64,000 bases of DNA, from NCBI GenBank assembly GCA_002344525.1, contig DDTJ01000034.1, positions 1 through 64,000 of the forward strand. The letters run 5' to 3'. Position numbers and translations under genes: made by a program. Positions 7,803-16,323 of this stretch are shown here, piece by piece (the first letter of the stretch is position 1; every line of letters begins with the position of its first letter). The notes under the pieces were generated by a model. It had not been told where the DNA came from, made no database searches, and worked only from the letters and a program-made list of their open reading frames with translations. This DNA comes from Akkermansiaceae bacterium UBA2367. Its GTDB lineage: Bacteria; Verrucomicrobiota; Verrucomicrobiia; Verrucomicrobiales; DEV007.

Positions 7803-9140
7803 ATGAACCTTTCCGTCGAGCGCCTCCCCGAGTGCCGAGCACGCCTTTCCGCCGAGATCCCGGCGGAAACGGTCGTGAAAACCCGTCGCGAGATCGTCTC
7901 CGCCTATTCCCGACAAGCCAAAGTCCCCGGCTTCCGGCCCGGCAAGATCCCTACCTCCGTCATCGAGAAGCGCTTCGCCGACTCCATCGAGGACGAGTTG
8001 AAGGACCGCCTCGCCCGCTCCGCCTACGCCGAGGCCCGCTCCACGCAATCCCTCGCCATCCTCGGGGTCGCCCAGGTCGAGAGCGAGCAGATCGGCGGCG
8101 ACGGCGCCTACCGCCTCGAAGTCGAGATCGTGACCGAACCCGAGATCGCCGTGCCCGAATACAAAGGCATCCCCGTCGAGGTCGCCAAGCTGGAGGTCAC
8201 CGAGGAGATGGTCGCGAGCTATCTGGACAACACCCGCAAGCAGCAGGCTAAACCCGTGGACGTGGACCGCGCCGCCGCCCCCGGCGACCTCGCCGTGGTC
8301 TCCTACACCGCCACTCTCGACGGCAAGCCCCTCGCCGACCAGGTCGAGAAGGAGGTCGGTCCCCTCGCCCAAGGCGAAGAGCACTGGGCCGATCTGCCCG
8401 AGGACGGCGCGGAAGCCCGCGAATTCATCCCCGGCCTCGCCGCCGCCATCGTCGGCCTGAAGGCGGGCGAGAGCAAGACCTTCGACGCGACCTTCGCCGA
8501 GGACTTCCCCGTCGAAGCCGTCGCTGGCAAGACCGTGAGCTACGAGGTGACCGTCAGCCAAGTGAAGGAGCGCGAACTGCCCGAGCTCGACGACGCCTTC
8601 GCCGCCACCCTCGGCCTCGCCTCGCTCGACGAGTTGAAAAGCCGCGTCCGCGAGCAGTTCGAGGGGCAGCGCGAGAGGATGCGCGTCCAGATCATCGACA
8701 ACCAGATCCTCGCCCACCTCACCAAGGACGCCTCTTTCGAACTGCCCCAGCACATCGTCTTCAACGAGACCCAGCGCCAGGTGAACCAGATGGTCTCCCG
8801 AGGCTACGAGCAGGGCATGACCGAGGAGGACATCACGAAAAACCAGGACGACCTCATCCGCAGCGCCGAGGAGCAGGCCAAGAACAACGTCAAGACCACC
8901 TTCCTCCTCGACCAGATCGCGGAGAAGGAGCGCATCGGCGTGACCGACGACGAGCTCAGCCGCCACGTCGCCATGATCGCCTACCGCCAAGGCCGCCCCC
9001 TCAAGAAGGTGGCCCGCGAGTTCCGCGACCGCAACGCCTTCGACGAGCTGCGGCACGACATCCGCATCACCAAGACCCTCGCCTTCCTCCGCGAGAACGC
9101 CGCCGTCACCGAAGTCGATCCGCCGAAGGAGGAGGCGTAA
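7803..9140 (+). CDS. tig: Trigger factor chaperone
   Basis: Trigger factor binds the ribosome exit tunnel and shelters new chains. This 445-residue protein has the N-terminal ribosome-binding domain with the signature VPGFRPGKIP (about residues 40-49), a middle FKBP-like segment (about 155-245; VVSYTATLDGKP, then the AVAGKTVSYEVTV end) and the helical C-terminal arms from about 260. The length matches the family. ATG at 7803 was chosen by alignment to the canonical first strand; the frame is open further upstream but has no family similarity there. clpP follows, a common tig-clpP arrangement, but clpX is not next to it, and a repeat-filled gap of 157 bp separates the two genes. Confidence 0.93.
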   Translation: MNLSVERLPECRARLSAEIPAETVVKTRREIVSAYSRQAKVPGFRPGKIPTSVIEKRFADSIEDELKDRLARSAYAEARSTQSLAILGVAQVESEQIGGDGAYRLEVEIVTEPEIAVPEYKGIPVEVAKLEVTEEMVASYLDNTRKQQAKPVDVDRAAAPGDLAVVSYTATLDGKPLADQVEKEVGPLAQGEEHWADLPEDGAEAREFIPGLAAAIVGLKAGESKTFDATFAEDFPVEAVAGKTVSYEVTVSQVKERELPELDDAFAATLGLASLDELKSRVREQFEGQRERMRVQIIDNQILAHLTKDASFELPQHIVFNETQRQVNQMVSRGYEQGMTEEDITKNQDDLIRSAEEQAKNNVKTTFLLDQIAEKERIGVTDDELSRHVAMIAYRQGRPLKKVAREFRDRNAFDELRHDIRITKTLAFLRENAAVTEVDPPKEEA

Positions 9141-9145
9141 TCAGA

Positions 9146-9278
9146 GTTGAGAGTTGAGAGGCTGAAAATGAGCGGTTTGCGCCGAAATACAGATTCATCC
9201 TTTGGATGAGTTGCCGCCTTGAGACAACTCACTGATTCCGAAACTCTCGACTCTCAACGATCAGCTCTCAACTATCAT
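9146..9278. repeat. Heptamer repeats forming an inverted pair
   Basis: Left side: two perfect GTTGAGA units at 9146-9159. Right side, on the opposite strand: units at 9244-9250, 9251-9257, 9258-9264 and 9265-9271, of which two are perfect and two degenerate, all in exact 7-bp register. The left and right blocks can pair over 15 bp with one mismatch, making a large stem around 80 nt of sequence. No T-run follows, so it is not a standard terminator. It sits between tig and clpP. Confidence 0.75.
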
Positions 9279-9297
9279 CCAACCGACCCCATCCGCC

Positions 9298-9969
9298 ATG
9301 CACGATCTCGACTCCGTCCAGGAACTTTCCCCCCTCCTCCCCCCGCACCTCCAGCAGCGCATCGTCGATCCGATGCGCAACGTCAGCGTGATCGAGAAGG
9401 AAGGGAACACGATGATCCAGTTCGACCTGCTCTCGCGCCTGATGAAGGACCGCATTATCTTCATCGGCGAGCAGGTCAGCGACCCGCTGGCGAACTACGT
9501 CATCGCCCAGATGCTCTACCTGCAGATGCAGGACCCGAACAAGGACATCAACGTCTACATCAACAGCCCCGGCGGCTCCGTCACCGCCGGGCTCGCCATC
9601 TACGACACCATGCAGTTCGTCACCTGCGACGTGAACACCTACTGCATGGGCATGGCCGCGAGCATGGGCGCGGTGCTCCTTACTGCCGGGACCAAGGGCA
9701 AGCGCTACGCCCTGCCGAACGCGCACATCATGATCCACCAGGTCTCCGGCGGGGCGCAGGGCACCGCCTCCGACGTGGAGCGCACCGTCGAGTTCATGTA
9801 TTCGCTGAAAAAGCGGCTCAACAAGATCCTCGCCTTCCACACCGGCAAATCGGTCGAGGAGGTCGAGCGCGACGCCGACCGCGACAACTACATGACCGCC
9901 GAAGCCGCCGCCGAATACGGGCTGATCGACAAAGTGCTCGAACGGAAGCCCGAGGAGAAGAAAAGCTGA
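9298..9969 (+). CDS. clpP: ATP-dependent Clp protease proteolytic subunit
   Basis: ClpP forms the tetradecameric serine protease barrel fed by ClpX or ClpA/C. The 223-residue sequence shows every landmark: YINSPGGSVTAGLAIYDTM, the nucleophile Ser122 in GMAASMGAVLL, the catalytic His147 in NAHIMIHQ (25 residues apart as in E. coli) and the aspartate region ERDADRDNYMTAEAAAEYG. About 25 extra N-terminal residues before the barrel probably include the self-cleaved propeptide. The start ATG at 9298 follows the repeat-rich spacer. The usual partner clpX is absent from this neighbourhood. Confidence 0.95.
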   Translation: MHDLDSVQELSPLLPPHLQQRIVDPMRNVSVIEKEGNTMIQFDLLSRLMKDRIIFIGEQVSDPLANYVIAQMLYLQMQDPNKDINVYINSPGGSVTAGLAIYDTMQFVTCDVNTYCMGMAASMGAVLLTAGTKGKRYALPNAHIMIHQVSGGAQGTASDVERTVEFMYSLKKRLNKILAFHTGKSVEEVERDADRDNYMTAEAAAEYGLIDKVLERKPEEKKS

Positions 9970-10048
9970 GGACGCGGGGTGTTCTAGTGGCTCATTCCAG
10001 CAAAGCTGATGGGGCGGGAAATCTGACGCATCCTTCGGAGGCGGAAAT

Positions 10049-10122
10049 CTGTAGCCGGGGTCATTGACCCCGGTCGGGCGTCGTTTGGACGTAAGGTCCG
10101 GCCTCACTGAGGCCGGCTACAG
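10049..10122. repeat. REPIN-like paired hairpin with GTAG heads
   Basis: Two inverted units, each with an outer CTGTAGCC head and an inner perfect palindrome: CCGGGGTCA-T-TGACCCCGG at 10055-10073 and CCGGCCTCA-C-TGAGGCCGG at 10098-10116. The palindromes differ in sequence but keep the same 9+1+9 geometry. This is the REP/REPIN architecture again, with another sequence group than the one at 5839-5912. It lies between the convergent clpP and serS genes, where it may also terminate both. Confidence 0.75.
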
Positions 10123-10164
10123 CGCTGGCGCGTCTTCTGACGTCTTTCCACGCTTCCCGCCTTT

Positions 10165-11436
10165 TCACCCGATCCGCTCCCGTTTCAGATAGGGCACCAG
10201 CGCCTCGGGCACTTTCACGCTGCCGTCCTCCTGCTGGAAGGTTTCGAGCAAGGCGACGTAGAGGCGCGGCAGGGCCGTGCCGGAGCCGTTGAGGGTGTGG
10301 CAGAAGCGGTTGTGGCCTTCGGCGTCCTTGAAGCGCAGCCTCATGCGGCGGGCTTGGTAATCGACGAAGTTCGAACAGCTTGAGACCTCCAGCCAAGCTC
10401 CGTGGCCCGGCGCCCAGACCTCAAGGTCGTAGGTCTTCGCCGAACTGAACCCGAGGTCGCCCGTGCAGAGCTCGATGACGCGGTAGTGCAGCCCCAGCCG
10501 TTGCAGCACGGCCTCGGCCTCGGCGGTGAGGAGTTCCAGTTGGGCGAAAGACTCGTCGGGATGGACGAGGTTGACCAGTTCCACCTTGTCGAACTGGTGC
10601 ATGCGGATGAGCCCCCGGCTTTCGCGGCCCGCCGACCCGGCCTCGCGGCGGAAGCAGGGGGTGTAGGCCGTGACCTTGAGCGGGAGGTCGCTCTCTTTCA
10701 AAATCGTCTCGCGGTAGAGGTTCGTCACCGGCACCTCGGCGGTGGGGGCGAGGAAGAAAGCGCCCTCTTCGAGGGAGTACATGTCGTCCTCGAACTTGGG
10801 AAGCTGTCCGGTGCCGACCATGCAGTCGCGGTGGATGATGTGCGGCGGCGAGACTTCGGTGTAGCCGTGGAACTCGGTGTGCAGGTCGAGGAGGAACTGG
10901 ATCAGCGCCCGCTCCAGCCGCGCCCCGACGCCGGTGAAGACGACGAAGCCGCCGGTGCTGACCCTCGTCGCGGCCTCGAAATCGAACAGGTCGAGCCGCG
11001 TCCCGATCTCGACGTGGTCCTTTGGCTCGAAGGCGAACTCCGGCTTCGCCCCCCATTCGCGCACGACGGGATTGGCGGTCTCGTCGCTGCCGACGGGGCA
11101 GGCGGCGTGAGGCAAATTCGGAATGTGGAGGAGCAGGTCCGTCTGCGCTTCCTCCGCCGCGTCCGCTTCCTCGCCGATGGTCTTGATGCGCTCACTGATG
11201 CCGCGCACCGTCGCCTCCAGCTCCGACGTGTCCTGCCCCTGCTTCTTCAAGCCGCCGATCTCCTTCGAGAGGCGGTTGCGCTCGCTTTGGAGTTGCTGTT
11301 TCTCCGTCTCCCCGGCGCGGCGGCGCTCGTCTTGGGCGAGCACCTCATCGACGAGTTGCCAGGATTCGCCTCCACGGGTTTGGAGGCGGGTCTTGATTCC
11401 TTCGGGATCTTCGCGGAACTGGCGGATGTCGAGCAT
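10165..11436 (-). CDS. serS: Seryl-tRNA synthetase
   Basis: SerRS charges tRNA-Ser (and tRNA-Sec) with serine. The 423-residue protein starts with the long tRNA-binding coiled coil (about residues 25-105; NRLSKEIGGLKKQGQD lies in it). The class II catalytic core follows, with motif 2 TPCFRREAGSAGRESRGL and motif 3 near the end, LNGSGTALPRLYVALLE. Lengths and spacing are typical of bacterial SerRS. ATG at 11436 gives the canonical start MLDIRQFREDPE; the frame stays open upstream but that part has no similarity. It stands alone on the minus strand, convergent with clpP and bracketed by related REP-like flank sequences. Confidence 0.95.
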   Translation of the reverse strand: MLDIRQFREDPEGIKTRLQTRGGESWQLVDEVLAQDERRRAGETEKQQLQSERNRLSKEIGGLKKQGQDTSELEATVRGISERIKTIGEEADAAEEAQTDLLLHIPNLPHAACPVGSDETANPVVREWGAKPEFAFEPKDHVEIGTRLDLFDFEAATRVSTGGFVVFTGVGARLERALIQFLLDLHTEFHGYTEVSPPHIIHRDCMVGTGQLPKFEDDMYSLEEGAFFLAPTAEVPVTNLYRETILKESDLPLKVTAYTPCFRREAGSAGRESRGLIRMHQFDKVELVNLVHPDESFAQLELLTAEAEAVLQRLGLHYRVIELCTGDLGFSSAKTYDLEVWAPGHGAWLEVSSCSNFVDYQARRMRLRFKDAEGHNRFCHTLNGSGTALPRLYVALLETFQQEDGSVKVPEALVPYLKRERIG

Positions 11437-11517
11437 GGCTGCCGACTGTAACCCGGCTGCGGGACGCGTCAACGTGGCAGGAGGCCCCGTCTCAGGGAAC
11501 CTCCATCGCCCCCGAAA

Positions 11518-11573
11518 GACGCGCCAGTGCCTGTAGCCGCGCCCATTTCCATCGCAGCGGCCCGCTGGGCCGC
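11518..11573. repeat. Degenerate REP-like half unit
   Basis: Bases 11518-11537 match the reverse complement of 10115-10134 except for one substitution and one inserted base, including the TGTAGCC head. A palindrome (GCGGCCC-GCT-GGGCCGC, 11557-11573) follows. Related flank sequences therefore bracket serS in inverse orientation. Confidence 0.55.
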
Positions 11574-11623
11574 CAAGCTCCACACCCTTTCACCTTTTAC
11601 GGTGGCCAAAGGCCGCCCGAAGA

Positions 11624-12136
11624 TCAGTGATCCTCAAGCTCGCGCAGCTCTTCGCGCAGCTTGCTTTCTTCCTTGTAAAGCCGTTTCAACTCCGAGTTGT
11701 AGGAACGCAATTGGATATCGGAGTTCGTCCCACCGATCAACTGGTTGATCTCGTTGATCCTCGCTCGGACCTCGTCCATCTTGGCCTGCCGCATGCGATA
11801 GATGGACGACTCCGCCGGACTTTTTTGAGGAGCCTTTTGTATCGGCAGAGTCGCGACACGGCGCTGGTCGCTGTCGGCGAGACGGGCCACAGGCAGATCG
11901 AAGCGTTGCCCATCCGTCTCGCGCACGAGGGTGACGGCGGTTTCGCTCCTGCCGATGATGGTTGCCTTGACGGTGCGTCCCTCGACATCGGTCAGGGTCC
12001 ATCTCGCTGGGAGTTGCGCCGGGGGAGTCTTCCCTTTGGGTGGCGCAATGGCCAAATCCGCATTGTCGCAGCCCGCCAGGAGGAAAGCGGCCACCATCGT
12101 GCGGCTCAATAGGTGGATGTGGCGACTCTCCATCAT
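11624..12136 (-). CDS. SHD1-like lipoprotein with C-terminal coiled coil
   Basis: This is a 170-residue secreted lipoprotein. The signal peptide ends in FLLAGC with Cys23 as the lipid site. Residues about 45-95 (WTLTDVEGRTVKATIIGRS, then LPVARLADSDQRRV) match the pattern of SHD1/SLA1-homology modules, small beta-barrels frequent in exported proteins of Planctomycetes and Verrucomicrobia. The rest, from about 110, is charged and predicted helical with many Glu, Arg and Lys, probably a coiled coil. Two adjacent ATGs (12136, 12133) are possible starts. It is divergent from the secreted protein at 12227, and the 90 bp between them must hold both promoters. The function is unknown. Confidence 0.7.
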   Translation of the reverse strand: MMESRHIHLLSRTMVAAFLLAGCDNADLAIAPPKGKTPPAQLPARWTLTDVEGRTVKATIIGRSETAVTLVRETDGQRFDLPVARLADSDQRRVATLPIQKAPQKSPAESSIYRMRQAKMDEVRARINEINQLIGGTNSDIQLRSYNSELKRLYKEESKLREELRELEDH

Positions 12137-12226
12137 AGGGCTATGAAGCCCGATCACCCCCTCCTTGCAAGCGGAATGGCGCAAATATCGCTTGCGGGCG
12201 GATGGCGGCATCGCAACAGTTCCTCC

Positions 12227-13516
12227 ATGCCTCCGAAGCCCGCCTTTCCCCTCGCGTTCCTCGCGTCTCTCTGCCTATGGACCCTCGTGCCGGAGTCGTC
12301 GGCGCAGGATTGGAAGCCGCACCTGCGGAACCTCCCCTCCTTCGACCTCCAAGGCATGGACATCGACGCGCCGGAGGGCGTCGTCGTCCTCGCGCAACCC
12401 TCCGCGGACGCGCAGGTGCTCAAGACCCAGCCCGGCCCGCTCGTGCTGAAAGCGGCGGCCTATGTCGATAACAGCGGCTCGCGATACTACCTCACCGCCG
12501 AGGCCCGCGACTTGCTCTGGGATGAGAAACCGGCCTACTGGGTCTCCGTGCCGGGCACGGGGCGGTCGGAATTCATCGCCAGCACCACCGCCGCGACCTT
12601 GGTGAAGCGGGAGACGCGTGACTTTTTCAAAACCGGCCCGCAGACCGCCGAAGTCTATGAGGAGACCGTGAACCTCGCCCCCGTGTCCGAATGGGGCGCG
12701 GGCTGGCGTCGCGCCGAGATCGACTTCCACCTGCCCGTGAAGGTCGCCGCCTTCCGCTCCCTCGACGGCGGTGCCTGGGAGCTGGAGCTGACCGTCTTCC
12801 CCGCCTTCGAGTCGAGCACCGAGCGCATTCCCGGACCCCGTCCCGAAATTTACGGCGAGCCCTATCAGGCCCTCATCACCCGTCCCGTGCAGCGCACTGT
12901 GAAGGTGACGGGCGCGGCGAAAGCCGACCCTCTTCGGTCCCTCCTCGTAGAGGGTTCGGTCTGGGCGGCGGGCTTTTCGGAGGGACGCTTGCAGGAGTTG
13001 CGCATCGGCTGGCACGAGCTGGAGCCTCCCTTCGAGGTTTCGCGCCTCTCCGCCCCGCACTTCCGGCGAGGCGACCAAATGGCCTTCCGCTTCCGCCTGA
13101 ACCGCCTCCTCGCCGAGCCCGCCCAGATCGAGGTCACGCCCGACCGCATCGTCGGGGTCGATTACACGAAATACGATCTCATCGCCGAGATCGGCGGTGC
13201 GCCGGGGGAATACTCCGACGCGGAGATGGAGGCCTTCCTGAACCAGCTCTGGAATGTGACGGTGGGGCCGGACCTGCTCGTCAACGTGGTCGCGCCGCTC
13301 ATCGAAGGGCGCGGCGCGGAAGGCATCATCGAACTCGAAAGCCTCGGGCTGGGGCCGTCCTTCGAGGAGGAGTTGAAAGCGCTCGCGGGCATGGCCAAGG
13401 CCACCGCCCCGCCCCTCGATCCACCGACGGAGGCCGATTGGCTCTCCATCGTCGATCACGAGTTGGGCGTCATCCCCGAATCCCAGCGCGGCCCCGAAAC
13501 AGACCTCGAATACTGA
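12227..13516 (+). CDS. Secreted protein of unknown function, coupled to CHAT protease
   Basis: The 429-residue protein has a clear signal peptide (LAFLASLCLWTLVPESSAQD; cleavage likely after the SSA near residue 27). After it come beta-rich segments, an early one (GVVVLAQPSADAQVLKTQPG) resembling the start of SH3-like wall-binding modules, and a central region rich in Trp, Phe and Arg. No catalytic motif was recognised. The ATG at 12227 was chosen because the signal sequence begins there. Its TGA stop shares one base with the ATG of the CHAT protease gene (TGATG at 13514-13518), so the two are translated together. It may be a substrate, inhibitor or partner of that protease, which is inference from coupling only. 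Confidence 0.6.
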   Translation: MPPKPAFPLAFLASLCLWTLVPESSAQDWKPHLRNLPSFDLQGMDIDAPEGVVVLAQPSADAQVLKTQPGPLVLKAAAYVDNSGSRYYLTAEARDLLWDEKPAYWVSVPGTGRSEFIASTTAATLVKRETRDFFKTGPQTAEVYEETVNLAPVSEWGAGWRRAEIDFHLPVKVAAFRSLDGGAWELELTVFPAFESSTERIPGPRPEIYGEPYQALITRPVQRTVKVTGAAKADPLRSLLVEGSVWAAGFSEGRLQELRIGWHELEPPFEVSRLSAPHFRRGDQMAFRFRLNRLLAEPAQIEVTPDRIVGVDYTKYDLIAEIGGAPGEYSDAEMEAFLNQLWNVTVGPDLLVNVVAPLIEGRGAEGIIELESLGLGPSFEEELKALAGMAKATAPPLDPPTEADWLSIVDHELGVIPESQRGPETDLEY

Positions 13517-16266
13517 TGAGGTGCGTTGCCCGGATGGTCTGTCTGCTAGGCGTGCTTGCGGCGGGCGCCGCCCCGGATTCACCGGCCCGGGATCTCACCC
13601 AGGAGGACCGCGACGCCTTCGCCCGTTGCCGTGAGTTGCACGCCGCGGGCGACTGGCTCGCCGCCCGCGAGATCGCCCAGGAGCTGGTCGCGGCCTTCGC
13701 CAACGATCCGCCCTCCCAGCACCGTCTCGCCTTTGCCAACGAACTCGCCAATCTGGAGCAGCGCCTCGGCAACTATGCCGCCGCCCTGCCCGCCTACGAG
13801 GACACCCTCGCCACCGCCCGCGAACTGCTCGGCGAGGAGGCGGGGCCGGTCGCGCAGATCCAGAACAACCTCGCCGGCCTCCACATGGTGCTCGGCAACT
13901 TCCAGGAGGCCGAAGCGCTCAACCGCGGCGCTCTGCGCATCCGCGAGAGATTGGAGGGCAGGGGCGGCGTCGGCACCGTGCCCGCAATGAACAACCTCGC
14001 CACTCTGTCTTGGTGCATCGGCGACCTCAGCGGGGCCGAAACGCTCTACCGCGAGGCCCTCGCCATCCGCACCCGGCACCTCGGCCCCGAGGCCCTCGAC
14101 ACGGCCCGGTCGAAGGCGAACCTGGGCGGCCTGCTCTTCTATCGCGACCGCGTCGAGGAGGCCGAAGCCCTCGCGAGGGAGGCGGTCGCGGTCTTCGAGC
14201 GCGAGGTCGGGCCGACTTCGCCTGACACGCTCGAGACGGTCCTTTTCCTTGGCAATCTCGAACGCGCCGCCGGTCGGCCGCAGGAGGCGCTCGCGCTCTA
14301 CGCCCGCGTCCTCGAAGGCCGGATCGCCGCCCTCGGCACGAGCGAGCACGTCAAAGTCGCGGAGGCGGCGTTGCGGGTCGGCGACGCCCGCCGCGAGTTG
14401 GGCGACTACGTCGGGGCCGCCGCCGCCTACGGCGAAGCCGATCAGCTTTATGTGGACCTCCTCCGCGAGGACCATCCCGACCGCCAGCCGGGCCTCTACG
14501 GCATGGGCCTCGCCGCCCTCGCCTCGGGCGACGCCGCCGGGGCGCTGGACGCGGCGAAACGCTGCCTCGAGATCGAGTTCCGCAACTTCGAGGCCATGCT
14601 CCAGTTCACCGACGAGCGCCAGCGCCTCGCCTACCAGGACTCCTTCAAATCCCACCACCTCTTCGCCCAGCTGGGCGCGGCGGAGGAGGTCGCGGGCTTC
14701 CTCCTGCGACAGAAGGGAGTCGTCCTCGACAGCCTCATCGCCGAGGCGCAGCTCTCCCGCGAATCCTCCGACCGGACCGTGGAGGAAGCCCGCCGCGCCC
14801 TCGCCGCCGCCCGCGCCGAATACCGCGCCGCCTTCCTCGGGTCGGGCCGTGCTAGGCGGGCCCTGCCCGATCTCGACGCCCTCGTGCGCCAGCGGCACCA
14901 GGAGCTGATCCGTCTCACCGGCTCGAAGGATTTCTCCCGCCCCGGATCGGATCCCACCTTGGCCGACCTGCGCGCCTCGCTGGGTGGGGACGAAGTCCTC
15001 CTCGATTACTTGCGCTTCCGCCGCTACGACGGCCTCGCCGCCTTCGAGGACCGCTACGGCGTCGCCGTGACCACTCGCGAGGGCACCACCTTCTTCGACC
15101 TCTGCGCCGCCCAGGAGGCCGACGAACTCGTCGCCGCGACGATCCCCTTCTTCGGCGCGGCCAACGGCGCGGGCGAGGAATCCGACCGCACCGCGAGGGA
15201 GCTGATGGAGAAGCTCCACGGCCAGCTCCTCGCCCCGGCGGCGGACCTCCTGACAAAACACTCGAAGCTCGCCATCTGCCCCGAAGGGTCGCTCAGCTTC
15301 GTGCCCTTCGCCTGTCTCGTCGGGCCGGACGGGAAGTTCCTCGTCGAATCCCACGACCTCCGCTACATCTCCTCCGCGAGGGAGCTGGTCCGACGCCCCT
15401 CCCCGGTCGATCCTTCGGCGGGGGCGGTCCTCGTCGGCAACCCCGCCTTCGACACCGGGCGGGTTCCCGAGACCGGCGTGGTGGACCGGCGCGGGCTCCT
15501 CGCCTCCTTCAGTTCCTCCAGCCTCGCCATGCTCGCGCAAGGCCTGAGCCCTCTCGCGGGCGCCGAGGAGGAGGTCGATCTGCTCGGACCCGTGATGCGG
15601 CAGCGCCTCGGCACGCCCGTGACCACGGTGAAGGGCGAACGCGCCACCGAGCTGGATCTGCGCGTCGGGGTGCGGCGGCCCCACCTGCTCCACTTCGCGA
15701 CCCACGGTCTCTACCTGCCCGCCGCCGTCGAGCCGGTGCCCGAGGGCGCGAGGGAGACGGCCTTCGTTCCGAAGGAGGTGGCCGGCTTCCAGAACCCCAT
15801 GTTCGGGAGTTGCCTCGCCCTCGCCGGGTCCAGCGACACCATTGCCGCTTGGGCGAAAGGTGTCGTCCCCAATCCCGAGAGCGACGGCCTCCTCATGGCC
15901 AACGAGGTCGCCGAGTTCGACCTCGAGGGCACCCTCCTCGTCGCCCTCAGCGCCTGCGACACCGCCAGCGGCGAAGCGACCACCGGCGACGGCGTCCTCG
16001 GCTTGCGACGCGGCTTCCGCATGGCCGGAGCGGAGAACGTCATCTCCACCCTCTGGCCCATCAGCGACGCCGCCACCGTCGCGATCATGAAACAATTCTA
16101 CGAAGGGCTCGCCGGCACGACGCCCGCCGACTCGCTCAGCGTGACGCAGCGCGAATGGCTCGTGAAGCTGCGCGATCACAGCGGCACCCCGCCCGGTGTC
16201 CCTCCGGAGATGACCGGCTTCTACTGGGCCATCAATTTCGCCGGGCCGTTCCTGTTGGGGCGTTAG
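13516..16266 (+). CDS. Secreted TPR-CHAT caspase-like protease
   Basis: The 916-residue protein has a signal peptide (about 1-23), then a long series of tetratricopeptide-type repeats (about 30-370; units such as NNLAGLHMVLGNFQEAEALN and NNLATLSWCIGDLSGAETLY), a helical linker, and a CHAT domain from about 560 to the end. The clan CD catalytic pair is intact: His730 in HFATHG and Cys814 in ALSACDTASGE, followed by the expected GxxGLxRGFxxAGA-like segment. CHAT proteases are caspase relatives; cytosolic ones serve in defence, but this one appears exported, so it is more likely to act on envelope or extracellular proteins. It is translationally coupled to the secreted unknown protein just upstream and convergent with the glycosyltransferase at 16324. 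Confidence 0.88.
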   Translation: MRCVARMVCLLGVLAAGAAPDSPARDLTQEDRDAFARCRELHAAGDWLAAREIAQELVAAFANDPPSQHRLAFANELANLEQRLGNYAAALPAYEDTLATARELLGEEAGPVAQIQNNLAGLHMVLGNFQEAEALNRGALRIRERLEGRGGVGTVPAMNNLATLSWCIGDLSGAETLYREALAIRTRHLGPEALDTARSKANLGGLLFYRDRVEEAEALAREAVAVFEREVGPTSPDTLETVLFLGNLERAAGRPQEALALYARVLEGRIAALGTSEHVKVAEAALRVGDARRELGDYVGAAAAYGEADQLYVDLLREDHPDRQPGLYGMGLAALASGDAAGALDAAKRCLEIEFRNFEAMLQFTDERQRLAYQDSFKSHHLFAQLGAAEEVAGFLLRQKGVVLDSLIAEAQLSRESSDRTVEEARRALAAARAEYRAAFLGSGRARRALPDLDALVRQRHQELIRLTGSKDFSRPGSDPTLADLRASLGGDEVLLDYLRFRRYDGLAAFEDRYGVAVTTREGTTFFDLCAAQEADELVAATIPFFGAANGAGEESDRTARELMEKLHGQLLAPAADLLTKHSKLAICPEGSLSFVPFACLVGPDGKFLVESHDLRYISSARELVRRPSPVDPSAGAVLVGNPAFDTGRVPETGVVDRRGLLASFSSSSLAMLAQGLSPLAGAEEEVDLLGPVMRQRLGTPVTTVKGERATELDLRVGVRRPHLLHFATHGLYLPAAVEPVPEGARETAFVPKEVAGFQNPMFGSCLALAGSSDTIAAWAKGVVPNPESDGLLMANEVAEFDLEGTLLVALSACDTASGEATTGDGVLGLRRGFRMAGAENVISTLWPISDAATVAIMKQFYEGLAGTTPADSLSVTQREWLVKLRDHSGTPPGVPPEMTGFYWAINFAGPFLLGR

Positions 16267-16323
16267 AAAGGAGAGGATACGGGTTAAATCCTCCAATCGT
16301 CCCGATTCTTTTCAGATTGGGGA

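Noticed and set aside
12691..13515. An open frame extending the CHAT protease by 275 residues upstream.
   Set aside because: It runs antiregister through the secreted-protein gene, is Arg/Pro-rich noise, and the signal peptide at 13516 marks the true start.
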